Positions 10,185-19,638 of a stretch of DNA of 42,996 nt are shown here, piece by piece; positions within the stretch are counted from its first letter, which is position 1, and each line of letters begins with the position of its first letter. Position numbers and translations under genes: made by a program. The notes below the pieces were generated by a model, which was given only the letters and a program-made list of their open reading frames with translations, was not told the origin of the DNA and did no database searches. The DNA comes from Hydrogenophaga sp. (GTDB taxonomy: Bacteria; Pseudomonadota; Gammaproteobacteria; Burkholderiales; Burkholderiaceae_C): contig NZ_JADMKB010000072.1 in assembly GCF_018780075.1 (NCBI RefSeq), positions 1-42,996 on the forward strand. Direction: 5' to 3'.

Positions 10185-11117
10185 TTACAGCGCCTTGGTC
10201 AGCTCGGGCACAGCGGTGAACAGATCGGCCTCCAGCCCATAGTCGGCCACCGAGAAGATCGGGGCCTCCGGGTCCTTGTTGATCGCCACGATCACCTTGG
10301 AGTCCTTCATGCCGGCCAAGTGCTGGATCGCCCCCGAGATGCCGCAGGCGACGTACAGCTGCGGCGCCACGATCTTGCCGGTCTGGCCCACCTGCCAGTC
10401 GTTGGGCGCGTAGCCCGCGTCCACCGCGGCGCGGCTGGCGCCCAGCGCGGCGCCCAGCTTGTCGGCCAGCGGGGTCATGATCTCGTTGAACTTCTCGGCG
10501 CTGCCCAGCGCGCGGCCACCGCTGACGATGATCTTGGCGGCGGTGAGTTCGGGGCGGTCGCTCTTGGCGATCTCGCTGCCCAGGAAGGTGCTCTTGCCGC
10601 TGTCGGCTTGCGCTGCCTGGGTTTCAACGGCAGCGCTGCCACCGGTGGCGGCGGCCGGGTCGAAACCGGTGGTGCGCACGGTGATCACCTTGGTGGCATC
10701 GCCGCTCTGCACGGTGGCAATGGCGTTGCCGGCGTAGATCGGGCGTTCGAAGGTGTCCGCGGCGATCACCTTGGTGATGTCGCTGATCTGGCCCACGTCG
10801 AGCTGCGCGGCCACGCGCGGAGCGATGTTCTTGCCGCTGGCCGTGGCCGGGAACAGGATGTGGCTGTAGCTGGAAGCGATGGCCAGCACCTGCGCGGCCA
10901 TGTTCTCGGCCAGGCCGTGCGCCAGGTACTCGGCGTCGGCGTGGATGACTTTGGCGACGCCGGCGATCTGGGCGGCGGCGGCAGCGGCCGGGCCTGCGTT
11001 GTGGCCGGCGATGAGCACGTGCACCTCACCCCCGCACTGGGCGGCGGCGGTGACGGTGTTGAGCGTGGCGCCCTTGATGATGGCGTTGTCGTGTTCGGCA
11101 ATGACGAGTGCGGTCAT
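10185..11117 (-). CDS. etfA: Electron transfer flavoprotein alpha subunit
   Basis: A 310-aa ETF alpha subunit. With EtfB it forms a soluble heterodimer that carries electrons from acyl-CoA dehydrogenases to ETF:quinone oxidoreductase. The N-terminal alpha/beta domain begins [11 protein letters not shown]. The C-terminal FAD domain shows [11 protein letters not shown], the [19 protein letters not shown] segment and [19 protein letters not shown], all typical of EtfA. An open frame continues further upstream, but that stretch belongs to etfB in another frame. ATG 11117 is the correct start because it begins the conserved domain and lies 11 nt after the etfB stop. Confidence 0.96.
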   Translation of the reverse strand: MTALVIAEHDNAIIKGATLNTVTAAAQCGGEVHVLIAGHNAGPAAAAAAQIAGVAKVIHADAEYLAHGLAENMAAQVLAIASSYSHILFPATASGKNIAPRVAAQLDVGQISDITKVIAADTFERPIYAGNAIATVQSGDATKVITVRTTGFDPAAATGGSAAVETQAAQADSGKSTFLGSEIAKSDRPELTAAKIIVSGGRALGSAEKFNEIMTPLADKLGAALGASRAAVDAGYAPNDWQVGQTGKIVAPQLYVACGISGAIQHLAGMKDSKVIVAINKDPEAPIFSVADYGLEADLFTAVPELTKAL

Positions 11118-11128
11118 GTTGTTGTTCC

Positions 11129-11878
11129 TCAGATGACTTTGGCTTCGAGCTTGAGTTTTTCGACCAAGGTCGCCACATCCGGCACCTTGATGCCCGCACC
11201 GCGTTTCGGCGGCTCGCTGACCTTGAGCGTCTTGATGCGCGGGCTCACGTCCACACCGAGGTCTTCGGGCTTGACGATGTCCATCTGCTTCTTCTTGGCC
11301 TTCATGATGTTGGGCAGCGTCACATAACGCGGCTCGTTCAGGCGCAGGTCGGTGGTGACGATGGCCGGCAGCGTGAGGCTCAGGGTTTCCAGGCCGCCGT
11401 CGACTTCGCGGGTCACGTTCACTTTGCCGTCCACCACCTCGACCTTGTTGGCAAAGGTGCCTTGGGGCAGTCCCGCCAGCGCGGCGAGCATCTGGCCGGT
11501 CTGGTTGCAGTCGTCGTCGATCGCCTGCTTGCCCAGGATCACGAGGCCCGGCTGTTCCTTGTCCATCAGGGCCTTGAGCAGCTTGGCCACGGCCAGGGGC
11601 TGCAGTTCTTCGTTGGTTTCCACCAGGATGGCGCGGTCCGCGCCGATGGCCATGGCTGTTCGCAGGGTTTCCTGGCACTGCGTGACGCCGCAGGAGACGG
11701 CGATGACTTCGGTGACGACACCCTTCTCTTTCAGGCGCACGGCTTCTTCGACCGCGATCTCGTCAAACGGGTTCATGCTCATCTTGACGTTGGCCAGGTC
11801 CATGCCGGACTGGTCGGCCTTCACGCGCACCTTGACGTTGTAGTCCACCACGCGTTTGACGGGGACGATGACCTTCAT
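11129..11878 (-). CDS. etfB: Electron transfer flavoprotein beta subunit
   Basis: A 249-aa ETF beta subunit, partner of EtfA; it binds AMP and takes part in docking to dehydrogenases. The conserved start [19 protein letters not shown] and the [18 protein letters not shown] segment identify it. The recognition-loop region near residues 185-210 is followed by a Lys-rich stretch. An in-frame ATG lies ten codons upstream at 11908, but 11878 matches the family and has GGAG about 9 nt upstream. It is first gene of an etfB-etfA-dehydrogenase set. Its upstream region faces the TRAP transporter promoter. Confidence 0.95.
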   Translation of the reverse strand: MKVIVPVKRVVDYNVKVRVKADQSGMDLANVKMSMNPFDEIAVEEAVRLKEKGVVTEVIAVSCGVTQCQETLRTAMAIGADRAILVETNEELQPLAVAKLLKALMDKEQPGLVILGKQAIDDDCNQTGQMLAALAGLPQGTFANKVEVVDGKVNVTREVDGGLETLSLTLPAIVTTDLRLNEPRYVTLPNIMKAKKKQMDIVKPEDLGVDVSPRIKTLKVSEPPKRGAGIKVPDVATLVEKLKLEAKVI

Positions 11879-12240
11879 ATTCAGTTGCTCCAGATGATGG
11901 GGGGACAAACAAAAAACCGGGTGCCCGAGTTGACGTGCACGTCAATTCGGATTGTATGTCGGTGCTCGGACGGACGACGATTTTTCGGGTTCAACCAACG
12001 GGTCTAAAAAATCGAACGGTCGTGCTTTTTTGAGATTATAGAGCAAGGATCTGGATCATCCGGCTTCCCCGTGTTGCCGTCTGCCGTCGGGACGACAAAG
12101 CAAGGGATTTCCCTATTTCCCAACCGTTCGGTCGGCGAACTCGGGTAAGTCTGTAGGCTGGAACCACGGGTATTCGCCTATAGTGAAATCAGGTCCTGTA
12201 TTTATATTTTGTAACCATATTCATCCCCCGGAGACCCTGC
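11879..12240. promoter_or_regulatory. Divergent regulatory region between etfB and dctP
   Basis: About 360 bp with no credible gene. Two sites share the core ACCGTTCG: a perfect ACCGTTCGGT palindrome at 12123-12132, and a related inverted copy around 12011-12023 (CGAACGGTCG). Paired sites of this type resemble TetR-family operators, which often control acyl-CoA oxidation genes; that link is inference. GGAG at 12230-12233 is the ribosome-binding site of dctP. No regulator gene is next to it. Confidence 0.45.
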
Positions 12241-13257
12241 ATGAAATTCCGCCTCGCCGCTTCGGCAGCCCTTTCAGCCACTCTGTTCATGGGCGCACCC
12301 GCCTCTGCCCAGACCGTGTTCTCCGCGTCCAGCTGGGTGCCTCCAACCCACACCCTGAGCGTGGCGCAGAAGGAGTGGTGCGATGCGCTCGAAAAGGAAA
12401 GCGCGGGCCGCATGAAGTGCAACATCCTGCCCAAGGCGGTTTCGGCGCCTCCCGGCACGTTTGATGCCGTGCGTGACGGTTTGGCCGACATCTCCTTCAC
12501 GGTGGACGGCTACACACCCGGCCGTTTCGTGAACACCAAAGTGGCCGAGTTTCCTTTCCTCGGTGACGATTCGCGCGCCACGTCCATTGCCTACCAGCGC
12601 GTGTACACCAAGCACTTTGCGCCTCTGGGTGAACACCGTGGCGTGAAGGTGCTGGGCGTGTTCACACACGGCCCTGGCGTGATCTTCAACACCAAGAAGC
12701 CCGTGCTGTCCTCGGCCGACGCGGCCTCGCTCAAGTGGCGCATCGGCGGCGGCAACATCAACGACCTAACCAAGCTCATGGGCTGGAACACGACGCTGAA
12801 ACCCGCCTCGGAGTCGTTTGAGATGTTGTCCACCGGCGTGATGGACGGCACCCTCTTCCCGGACGAGTCCATCGCTTCGTTCAAGCTCGGCATGATCAAG
12901 CACGCCACCACCTTCCCAGGTGGTCTGTACAACACCAGCTTCGTCTTCATGATGAACCCGGCCAAGTACGACGCCCTGTCGGCCCAGGACAAGGCGGTGG
13001 TGGACAAGCTCTCGGGCGAGTACGTGGCCTCACGATTCGGTGCCGGCTGGGACAAGGTGGACGATGCCTCCCGCGATGGCGCGCAGAAGGCCCAGGGCGT
13101 GCAGCGCGTGAAAGCGCCGGAGGCTTTCATCAATGAAGTGAAAGCCAAGCAGTCCCAGCTGGAGGACCAGTGGGCCGCCGCCGCCGAAGCCAAGGGCCTG
13201 AAGAACCCCAAGGGTGTGCTGGCCGAATTCCGGGCTGAGATCATCAAGGCGAAATAA
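12241..13257 (+). CDS. dctP: TRAP transporter solute-binding protein (DctP family)
   Basis: A 338-aa periplasmic binding protein that hands a carboxylate-type ligand to the TRAP permease. A clear Sec signal peptide (residues 1-23, ending ASAQT) is followed by the DctP fold. The WRIGGGNINDLTKLMGWN segment sits where the family places the ligand-binding Arg, and the MMNPAKYDALSAQDKAVVDKLSG segment is typical of the C-terminal half. The ligand cannot be assigned; members bind C4-dicarboxylates, 2-oxo acids, aromatic acids and others. GGAG lies 7 nt before ATG. It heads a dctPQM operon, with a strong terminator-like hairpin before dctQ that should leave more binding protein than permease. Confidence 0.92.
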   Translation: MKFRLAASAALSATLFMGAPASAQTVFSASSWVPPTHTLSVAQKEWCDALEKESAGRMKCNILPKAVSAPPGTFDAVRDGLADISFTVDGYTPGRFVNTKVAEFPFLGDDSRATSIAYQRVYTKHFAPLGEHRGVKVLGVFTHGPGVIFNTKKPVLSSADAASLKWRIGGGNINDLTKLMGWNTTLKPASESFEMLSTGVMDGTLFPDESIASFKLGMIKHATTFPGGLYNTSFVFMMNPAKYDALSAQDKAVVDKLSGEYVASRFGAGWDKVDDASRDGAQKAQGVQRVKAPEAFINEVKAKQSQLEDQWAAAAEAKGLKNPKGVLAEFRAEIIKAK

Positions 13258-13278
13258 ACCCGACGCGCCACCCGATCG

Positions 13279-13321
13279 CCGGCGAGGCAGTGGTTCATAC
13301 TGCCTCGCCGGTTTCGTTTTT
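13279..13321 (+). terminator. Intra-operon terminator/attenuator between dctP and dctQ
   Basis: A perfect 13-bp stem (13279-13291 with 13299-13311, 7-nt loop) followed by TTTCGTTTTT. It lies 21 bp after the dctP stop and before dctQ, so it probably gives partial termination and high dctP to permease ratio. Confidence 0.85.
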
Positions 13322-13336
13322 CTGTACCCCATTCCC

Positions 13337-13837
13337 ATGCTCAAGAACCTAGAAAAGCTGTTGCGCTGGTCCACCGGATTCATGGCGGCGGTGGCGCTGT
13401 TCACCATCATGTGGCTCACGCTCATCGACGTGACCGGCCGGAAGTTCTTTGACCATTCATTGCCCGGCGGCCTCGAACTCACCGAAATCCTCATGGTGAT
13501 CGTGATCTTCGGCGCGTTGCCCCTGGTGTCGTTCGGTGGTGAGCATGTGGTGTTCGACTCGCTTGATCACCTGATTCCCCGCTGGATCAAGCGCATACAG
13601 AACCGCGCCATCGAGGCTATCAATGCGCTCACGTTTGGCGGCCTGGCCTGGCTCATGTCGCAGCGCGCGGAGCGTTTTGCCGAATACGGCGACACCACCG
13701 TCTACCTCCAGTTCTCCATCGCACCCGTGGCCTGGCTCATGGCGGCGCTGCTCGTCCTGACCGCCCTGGTGCATCTGGTGTTTGTTTTCATGCCACCCCC
13801 CGAACGGGACGACAACACGGCAGGAGCCGCGACATGA
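13337..13837 (+). CDS. dctQ: TRAP transporter small permease subunit
   Basis: A 166-aa inner-membrane protein with four predicted membrane segments, the DctQ subunit of a TRAP transporter. It starts MLKNLEKLLRW and shows the family-typical first helix with FTIMWLTLIDVTGRKFF. The ELTEILMVIVIFGALPLVSFGGEHVVFD stretch that follows is also typical. I chose ATG 13337 because the upstream frame runs back into dctP; no strong ribosome-binding site is seen. Its end overlaps the dctM start by 4 nt (ATGA), indicating translational coupling. Confidence 0.9.
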   Translation: MLKNLEKLLRWSTGFMAAVALFTIMWLTLIDVTGRKFFDHSLPGGLELTEILMVIVIFGALPLVSFGGEHVVFDSLDHLIPRWIKRIQNRAIEAINALTFGGLAWLMSQRAERFAEYGDTTVYLQFSIAPVAWLMAALLVLTALVHLVFVFMPPPERDDNTAGAAT

Positions 13838-15126
13838 CCGAAGCCGCGCTGGGTTTTGCCGCCGTCTTCCTGCTGGCGCTGTTGAGGGTGCCGCTGGCCG
13901 TGTCGATGTCGCTGGTGGGCATCGCGGGCCTGGGCTTGCTGCGCGGTTGGCCTGCGGCGTTTGCCAGCACCAGTCAGGTCATTTTTGAGACCGGCTTTCA
14001 ATACGTGCTGTCGGTGATCCCTCTGTTCGTGCTCATGGGCAACTTTGTCGCCCGCGCCGGCATGGCCAGGGAGCTGTTCTCGGCGGCCAACGCCTTCGTG
14101 GGCCACAAACGCGGCGGACTGGCCATGGCCAGCGTGATTGCCTCCGGCGGCTTTGGCGCCATCTGCGGCTCGTCCATCGCCACCGCCGCCACCATGACCC
14201 GCGTGGCGTTCCCGGAAATGCGGGCGCACGGCTACAAGGACTCGCTGGCGGCCGGCGCCATCGGCGCAGGCGGCACCCTGGGCATCATGATCCCGCCGTC
14301 CACCATCATGGTGATCTACGGGATCATCACCGAGACGGATATCGGCAAGCTGTTCGTCGCCGGCATCCTGCCTGGCATCGTGGCCGTCGTCTGCCTTTGC
14401 CTGGCCGTGGTGTTCATCACCTGGCGCGACCCTTCGGCCGGTCCGCCGGCCGAGCGCACCAGCTGGGCCCAGCGCTGGACGGCGATCCGTGGCGTGTGGG
14501 GTGTGGTCGTGCTGTTTGCGCTGGTGATCGGCGGCATTTATGGTGGCGTGTTCACCGCCACCGAGGGCGCGGGTGTGGGCGCGGCGGGTGCCTTCATGTT
14601 TGCGCTGGCGCGGGGGGCGCTCACGCCGCGCGTGCTCACCGACATCCTGGTGGAGAGCGCGCGCACCACGGCCATGCTGTTCACGATCCTGATCGCGGCC
14701 ATGATCTTCAGCAGCTTCGTGAACTTCACGTCGATGCCCGGCGACTTGCGCGACTTCATCCTGCAGTTCAGCCCCAATCCCATCATGGTGGTGATCATGA
14801 TGATGGGCATCTACATCGTGCTCGGCCTGGCCATGGAAGAGCTGTCGATGGTGCTGCTGACCATCCCGGTGTTCTTCCCGGTGATCACGGCGCTGGGGTT
14901 TGACCCGGTGTGGTTCGGCATCCTGATCGTGACCATCGTGGAGATCGGCATGATCTCGCCGCCGGTGGGCATGAACCTGTTCGTGATCAACAGCCTGCTG
15001 CCCGATGTGAAGCTCTCCACCATCTTCCGGGGCGTGTGGCCCTTCGTGACGGCCGATGTGGTTCGCCTGGGCATCCTGATCGCCTTCCCCGCGATCTCCC
15101 TGTGGCTGCCCAGCCTGATGAAATGA
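13834..15126 (+). CDS. dctM: TRAP transporter large permease subunit
   Basis: A 430-aa polytopic inner-membrane protein, the DctM subunit that moves substrate with a sodium or proton gradient. It shows the family motifs FVLMGNFVARAGMARELF, ASGGFGAICGSSIATAATM, GAGGTLGIMIPPSTIMVIYG and, near the C-terminus, EIGMISPPVGMNLFVI. Length and about twelve hydrophobic segments fit the family. It is coupled to dctQ by an ATGA overlap. Only 8 bp separate its stop from that of the convergent MscS gene, and no terminator is visible there. Confidence 0.94.
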   Translation: MTEAALGFAAVFLLALLRVPLAVSMSLVGIAGLGLLRGWPAAFASTSQVIFETGFQYVLSVIPLFVLMGNFVARAGMARELFSAANAFVGHKRGGLAMASVIASGGFGAICGSSIATAATMTRVAFPEMRAHGYKDSLAAGAIGAGGTLGIMIPPSTIMVIYGIITETDIGKLFVAGILPGIVAVVCLCLAVVFITWRDPSAGPPAERTSWAQRWTAIRGVWGVVVLFALVIGGIYGGVFTATEGAGVGAAGAFMFALARGALTPRVLTDILVESARTTAMLFTILIAAMIFSSFVNFTSMPGDLRDFILQFSPNPIMVVIMMMGIYIVLGLAMEELSMVLLTIPVFFPVITALGFDPVWFGILIVTIVEIGMISPPVGMNLFVINSLLPDVKLSTIFRGVWPFVTADVVRLGILIAFPAISLWLPSLMK

Positions 15127-15134
15127 CCGCTTGA

Positions 15135-16448
15135 TCAGGCGCGGGGTTCAGGCGCCGGACCTGGCTTCATGTGCACGATGCGTTGAGGGTACGGGATCTC
15201 GATCCCGTTGCCCCGCAGCGATTTGAGGATCGCCATGTTGATGTCGGAACGCAGGTTGAGCTGCCCGTTTTCCGGATCGGCGATCCAGTAACCCAGCGTG
15301 AACTCCAGTCCGTCGGCGCCGAAGGCCGACAGGGCCGCGCTCGGCGCCGGATCGCGCATCACGCGCGGCTGGGCGAGCGCCGCGTCGGTGAGCAGGCGGC
15401 GCACCAGATCCACATCGCTGTCGTAGGCCACCGACACCACGGTGGACTGCCACACCCGCGCATCGGCCAGCGACAGGTTTTCGACCCGGTTGGTGATCAG
15501 GATTTCGTTGGGCACGATGGACTCGCGCCCTGTGGTGGAGCGGATCAGGGTGTAACGCGCCTTGATGTCGCTGATGCGCCCCTCGAAGTTGTCCACCTTC
15601 ACGTTGTCGCCGATGCGCATGCTGCGCTCGGCCAGGATCACGAAGCCACTCACGTAGTTGGCCGCCAGCTTCTGCAGGCCGAAGCCGATGCCCACGCCGA
15701 TCGCGCCACCGAGCACCGACAGCGCGGTCAGGTCTATGCCCACGGTGGTCAGCGCAATGATCAGGCCCAGAAACATGAGCAGTGCGCGCATGGCGTTGCT
15801 CACCGCCTTGCGCAGCGAGAGATCACCACCCACGGCCGATCGCAGCAGGCGGCTCTCGATCGCGGCGGAGACCCAGAGGCTGAGGATGAGCACGGCACTC
15901 GCGGTGAGTGCACCTTCGATCAGGGTGCGCAGGCTCAGCACCGAGCCACCGATCTTCCAGGTGATCTGGTCCAGTTCGTTGAGCACCACTGGCAGCAGGC
16001 CGCTGACCCACAGCACCATGGCACCCCAGGCCACCCAAGAGATCGTGCGCTCCAGCGGTTTGATCCAGGTGGCCAGGGGAAACGCCACCTGCAACACCTT
16101 CACGCCCACACGGATCGCCACCAGCGACACCAGCACCGGAATCGCCACCCTGAAAACCGCGAGCGGCAGCTGCTGGGACAACAGGCTGCGCGCGATGTAG
16201 GCCAGCGTGAGCAGCAGCAGCGGGAACATCACGCCATCAAAAAGACGGTGGCCAAACAGCACCGAACTCTTTTCGTCCTTCATGCCCAGGGCCCGCCGCA
16301 ACACGGCGGACAGTCCCCAGGCCAGGAGCACGCAAGCGGCCAGTGCGGCCAGTTCGGCACCGACCGTGGGTTCGGTGAAGCCGGCGAGCCAGCCCTGGAA
16401 GTCGTCGATGGGCGGCGGGGTGGGGGTGAGGGTCGAGGTGGAAGTCAT
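15135..16448 (-). CDS. MscS-family mechanosensitive ion channel
   Basis: A 437-aa inner-membrane channel protein that opens under membrane tension to relieve osmotic downshock. Several N-terminal membrane helices (about residues 30-220) precede the pore-lining TM3-like helix GGAIGVGIGFGLQKLAANYVSG. The beta domain follows with ERSMRIGDNVKVDNFEGRISDIKARYTLIR and GRESIVPNE, all hallmarks of MscS. The C-terminal alpha/beta domain ends in KSLRGNGIEIPYPQR. The protein is longer than E. coli MscS (286 aa) because of extra N-terminal helices. It is convergent with dctM and has no clear functional tie to neighbours. Confidence 0.92.
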   Translation of the reverse strand: MTSTSTLTPTPPPIDDFQGWLAGFTEPTVGAELAALAACVLLAWGLSAVLRRALGMKDEKSSVLFGHRLFDGVMFPLLLLTLAYIARSLLSQQLPLAVFRVAIPVLVSLVAIRVGVKVLQVAFPLATWIKPLERTISWVAWGAMVLWVSGLLPVVLNELDQITWKIGGSVLSLRTLIEGALTASAVLILSLWVSAAIESRLLRSAVGGDLSLRKAVSNAMRALLMFLGLIIALTTVGIDLTALSVLGGAIGVGIGFGLQKLAANYVSGFVILAERSMRIGDNVKVDNFEGRISDIKARYTLIRSTTGRESIVPNEILITNRVENLSLADARVWQSTVVSVAYDSDVDLVRRLLTDAALAQPRVMRDPAPSAALSAFGADGLEFTLGYWIADPENGQLNLRSDINMAILKSLRGNGIEIPYPQRIVHMKPGPAPEPRA

Positions 16449-16593
16449 TCGATGTCACTGAAAGAAAGGGGCCGTTGGAATGGGGCCGAAAGGGGCCGGT
16501 TCCCGCCACACCGCGGAACCGCCTGCCGACAGGACGGGTCGCAGGCGTGGTCCCTCGGGGGTGTGCGACTGCGCGCGGCGGGCCAGCGGCAGC

Positions 16594-17379
16594 CTACCAA
16601 TGCGGCGCGCGCTTCTCGATGAAGGCTTGCACGCCTTCCTGCGCCACACCGTGCACCATGTTGCAGGCCATCGTCTGGCCAGCCAGCTGGTAGGCCGACT
16701 CCATGCCGGTTTCCAGTTGACGGTAGAACAGGGCCTTGCCCATGGCGATGGCTTCGCGTGGCTTGGACAGGATGCGGTCGACAAGCACAGCGACTTCGGC
16801 GTCCAGCGCGTCGGCAGCCACCACCCGGTTCACCAGCCCACGCGCCTTGGCCTCATCGGCGGTGATGAAATCGCCCGTCAACAGCATTTCCATCGCCTGC
16901 TTGGACCCCATGTTGCGCGACAGGGCGACGCTGGGCGTGGCACAAAAGAGGCCGACGTCGATGCCGTTCACACCGAAGCTCGCCTCCTGCGCCGCCACCG
17001 CCAGATCACATTGCGCCACCAGCTGACAACCGGCCGCCGTCGCCAGGCCGTGCACCCGCGCGATCACCGGCACCTCCAGCTTGCGCACGCTCATCATCAA
17101 TTTCGAGCAGGTTGCGAACAGCGCCTGGTAGTAGGCCAGTTCGGGACGCGCCTTCATCTCCTTGAGGTCGTGCCCGGCGCAGAAGGCGCGTCCGCTGGCG
17201 CCCGCCACCACCACACGGGCGGCCGGATCGGCCGCGACGGCATCCAGCGCGGCCTGAAAGGCCGCCATCATGGCCTCGGACAACACGTTGAAACTGCGCG
17301 GCGCGTTCAGCGTGACCGTGTGCACACCGCGTTGATCTCGGGTGTGAAGCAGGATGTCGGTGGAACCGTCTGGGGTCAT
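16594..17379 (-). CDS. ECHDC3-like enoyl-CoA hydratase/isomerase family protein
   Basis: A 261-aa crotonase-fold protein. The oxyanion-hole segments ASGRAFCAGHDLKEM and ATAAGCQLVAQCDLAVA are present. In place of the usual PEI-LG-PG-GG active-site stretch it has NGIDVGLFCATPSVALSRN, which matches the mitochondrial ECHDC3 subgroup and lacks the catalytic Glu of true hydratases. It may therefore be a CoA-ester hydrolase, decarboxylase or non-hydratase; this is inference. ATG 17379 overlaps the stop of the upstream 70-aa gene as ATGA, fixing the start. It is the last gene of a three-gene operon with the HDAC-like gene. Confidence 0.88.
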   Translation of the reverse strand: MTPDGSTDILLHTRDQRGVHTVTLNAPRSFNVLSEAMMAAFQAALDAVAADPAARVVVAGASGRAFCAGHDLKEMKARPELAYYQALFATCSKLMMSVRKLEVPVIARVHGLATAAGCQLVAQCDLAVAAQEASFGVNGIDVGLFCATPSVALSRNMGSKQAMEMLLTGDFITADEAKARGLVNRVVAADALDAEVAVLVDRILSKPREAIAMGKALFYRQLETGMESAYQLAGQTMACNMVHGVAQEGVQAFIEKRAPHW

Positions 17380-17588
17380 GCGGGCATGGTCCTTTCTGCG
17401 TGCACGGGGCGGTGGATGTGTTCCTTGATCCAGGGCCACACCACGCTGTGCCCGCAAACATCGGGCGCCCGCTCGGCCGCTTCGGTCAGGAAGGCGTCGT
17501 CCAGATCGGAATCCCGGCGAATCCGCAGGTCGTGCAGTTCGGCGGCAAGCCCGCGCAAGCCCGGCAGGCGTTTCAGCATTTTTTTCAT
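17376..17588 (-). CDS. Small conserved-looking 70-aa protein of unknown function
   Basis: A 70-aa protein starting MIMKKMLKR-like at ATG 17588, 10 nt beyond the HDAC-like stop, and ending in a 4-nt overlap with the crotonase gene. It is basic at the N-terminus with no membrane segment. It holds the pattern LRIRRDSDLDDAFL and a single Cys in PDVCGHSVVWPW. I do not recognise the family. Tight packing on both sides and in-phase coupling argue that it is real, and it probably acts with one of the two enzymes. Confidence 0.6.
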   Translation of the reverse strand: MKKMLKRLPGLRGLAAELHDLRIRRDSDLDDAFLTEAAERAPDVCGHSVVWPWIKEHIHRPVHAERTMPA

Positions 17589-17598
17589 GATCACAGCA

Positions 17599-18552
17599 TC
17601 AAACCCCTGCCAGCACCCGCAGGTGCGCCTCCACGCTGCGCGCCAGCGCACTCAGGTTGTAGCCACCCTCCAGGACACTCACGATGCGCCCCTGGGCGTG
17701 GCGTTGCGCCACTTCCTTGACGCGCTCGGTGATCCAGGCGTAGTCGTTCTCCACCAGGCCCATCTGGCCCATGTCGTCTTCGCGGTGGGCGTCGAAACCG
17801 GCGCTGATGAAGATCAGCTGCGGCCTGTGCGCGTCCAGCCGGGGCAACCACATCATGTCGATCAGTTCGCGCACGTCCATGCCCTTGGTGTAGGCCGGCA
17901 CCGGCAGGTTCACGAGGTTGGCCGCCGTCGAGTGCTCCCATGGCGGGTAGAACGGGTGCTGGTAGAAGCTGCACATGAGGATGCGTTCGTCGCCGGCCAC
18001 GATGTCTTCCGTGCCGTTGCCGTGGTGCACGTCGAAGTCGATGATCGCGACCCGCTTCAGGCCGTGGCGCTCCAGCGCGTACTTGGCGGCCACCGCCACG
18101 TTGTTGACGAAGCAGAAACCCATGGCCTGATGCCGCGTCGCGTGGTGGCCGGGCGGGCGCACGGCGCAGAAGGCGTTGACCATCTCACCGGCCAGCACCG
18201 CGTCGGTGGCGTCGATGGCGGCACCGGCCGCCATCAGGATCGCGTCCCAAGAGTGGATGTTGATGGCCGTGTCGGGATCGATCTGCGCGTGCGTGGGGCC
18301 GCCGGCGGCAATTTCGTCACGAAGACCGTCACTCAGGCCCCGGATCGCGGCCAGATGCATGCGACCATGCGCCAGTTCCAGATCGGTCAGCGAAGCGGCG
18401 GTGGCTTCGCGCCGCTCCAGCGCGGTGTCGAGCCCGGTGATCAGCAAACGGTCCTCGATGGCATCGAGCCGGGCGGGGCATTCGGGGTGCCCGTTGCCCA
18501 TCTCATGTCTCCAGCAATCCTTGTGGGTGAAATAACCTGTTGCCTGGCTCAT
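17599..18552 (-). CDS. Histone deacetylase-like amidohydrolase
   Basis: A 317-aa zinc-dependent deacetylase of the bacterial HDAC / acetylpolyamine amidohydrolase / acetoin-utilisation superfamily. Seen motifs are RPPGHHATRHQAMGFCFVNN (tandem catalytic His), IIDFDVHHGNGTED (zinc Asp and His), SAGFDAHREDDMG (second zinc Asp) and VLEGGYN (transition-state residue loop). All catalytic residues look intact. In bacteria such enzymes act on acetylated polyamines, small metabolites or proteins; substrate is not predictable. It is first in an operon with the 70-aa gene and the ECHDC3-like gene and is divergent from moxR with only 26 bp between starts. Confidence 0.92.
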   Translation of the reverse strand: MSQATGYFTHKDCWRHEMGNGHPECPARLDAIEDRLLITGLDTALERREATAASLTDLELAHGRMHLAAIRGLSDGLRDEIAAGGPTHAQIDPDTAINIHSWDAILMAAGAAIDATDAVLAGEMVNAFCAVRPPGHHATRHQAMGFCFVNNVAVAAKYALERHGLKRVAIIDFDVHHGNGTEDIVAGDERILMCSFYQHPFYPPWEHSTAANLVNLPVPAYTKGMDVRELIDMMWLPRLDAHRPQLIFISAGFDAHREDDMGQMGLVENDYAWITERVKEVAQRHAQGRIVSVLEGGYNLSALARSVEAHLRVLAGV

Positions 18553-18578
18553 CAGATTTTTACGTTAAGGTTCACGGC

Positions 18579-19499
<921 letters not shown>

Positions 19500-19502
19500 G
19501 AT

Positions 19503-19594
19503 GGAACACCTCCGCCGCGCTGCGCGCGCCCCCCTCAAGGGGGCGATGCGAAGTGGCCTGGCAAAGCCGGTTCCACCGCGTCCTGGGTTGGGGC
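19503..19594 (+). repeat. Dispersed post-stop GC-rich element, copy C
   Basis: Begins 3 nt after the moxR stop with GGAACACC. It continues with a GCGCTGCGCGC hairpin, the CCCCCCTCAAGGGGG palindrome and GGCAAAGCC in the same order as the other copies. It lies inside an operon and is thus probably in the mRNA. Confidence 0.8.
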
Positions 19595-19638
19595 ATTTCG
19601 CGCCGGAGACACAGCACCCACCCGCTGGTTTCACTGCC

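Noticed and set aside
10185..11678. A 497-aa etfA with a long N-terminal extension
   Set aside because: The extra residues come from the wrong frame of etfB; ATG 11117 matches the family start.
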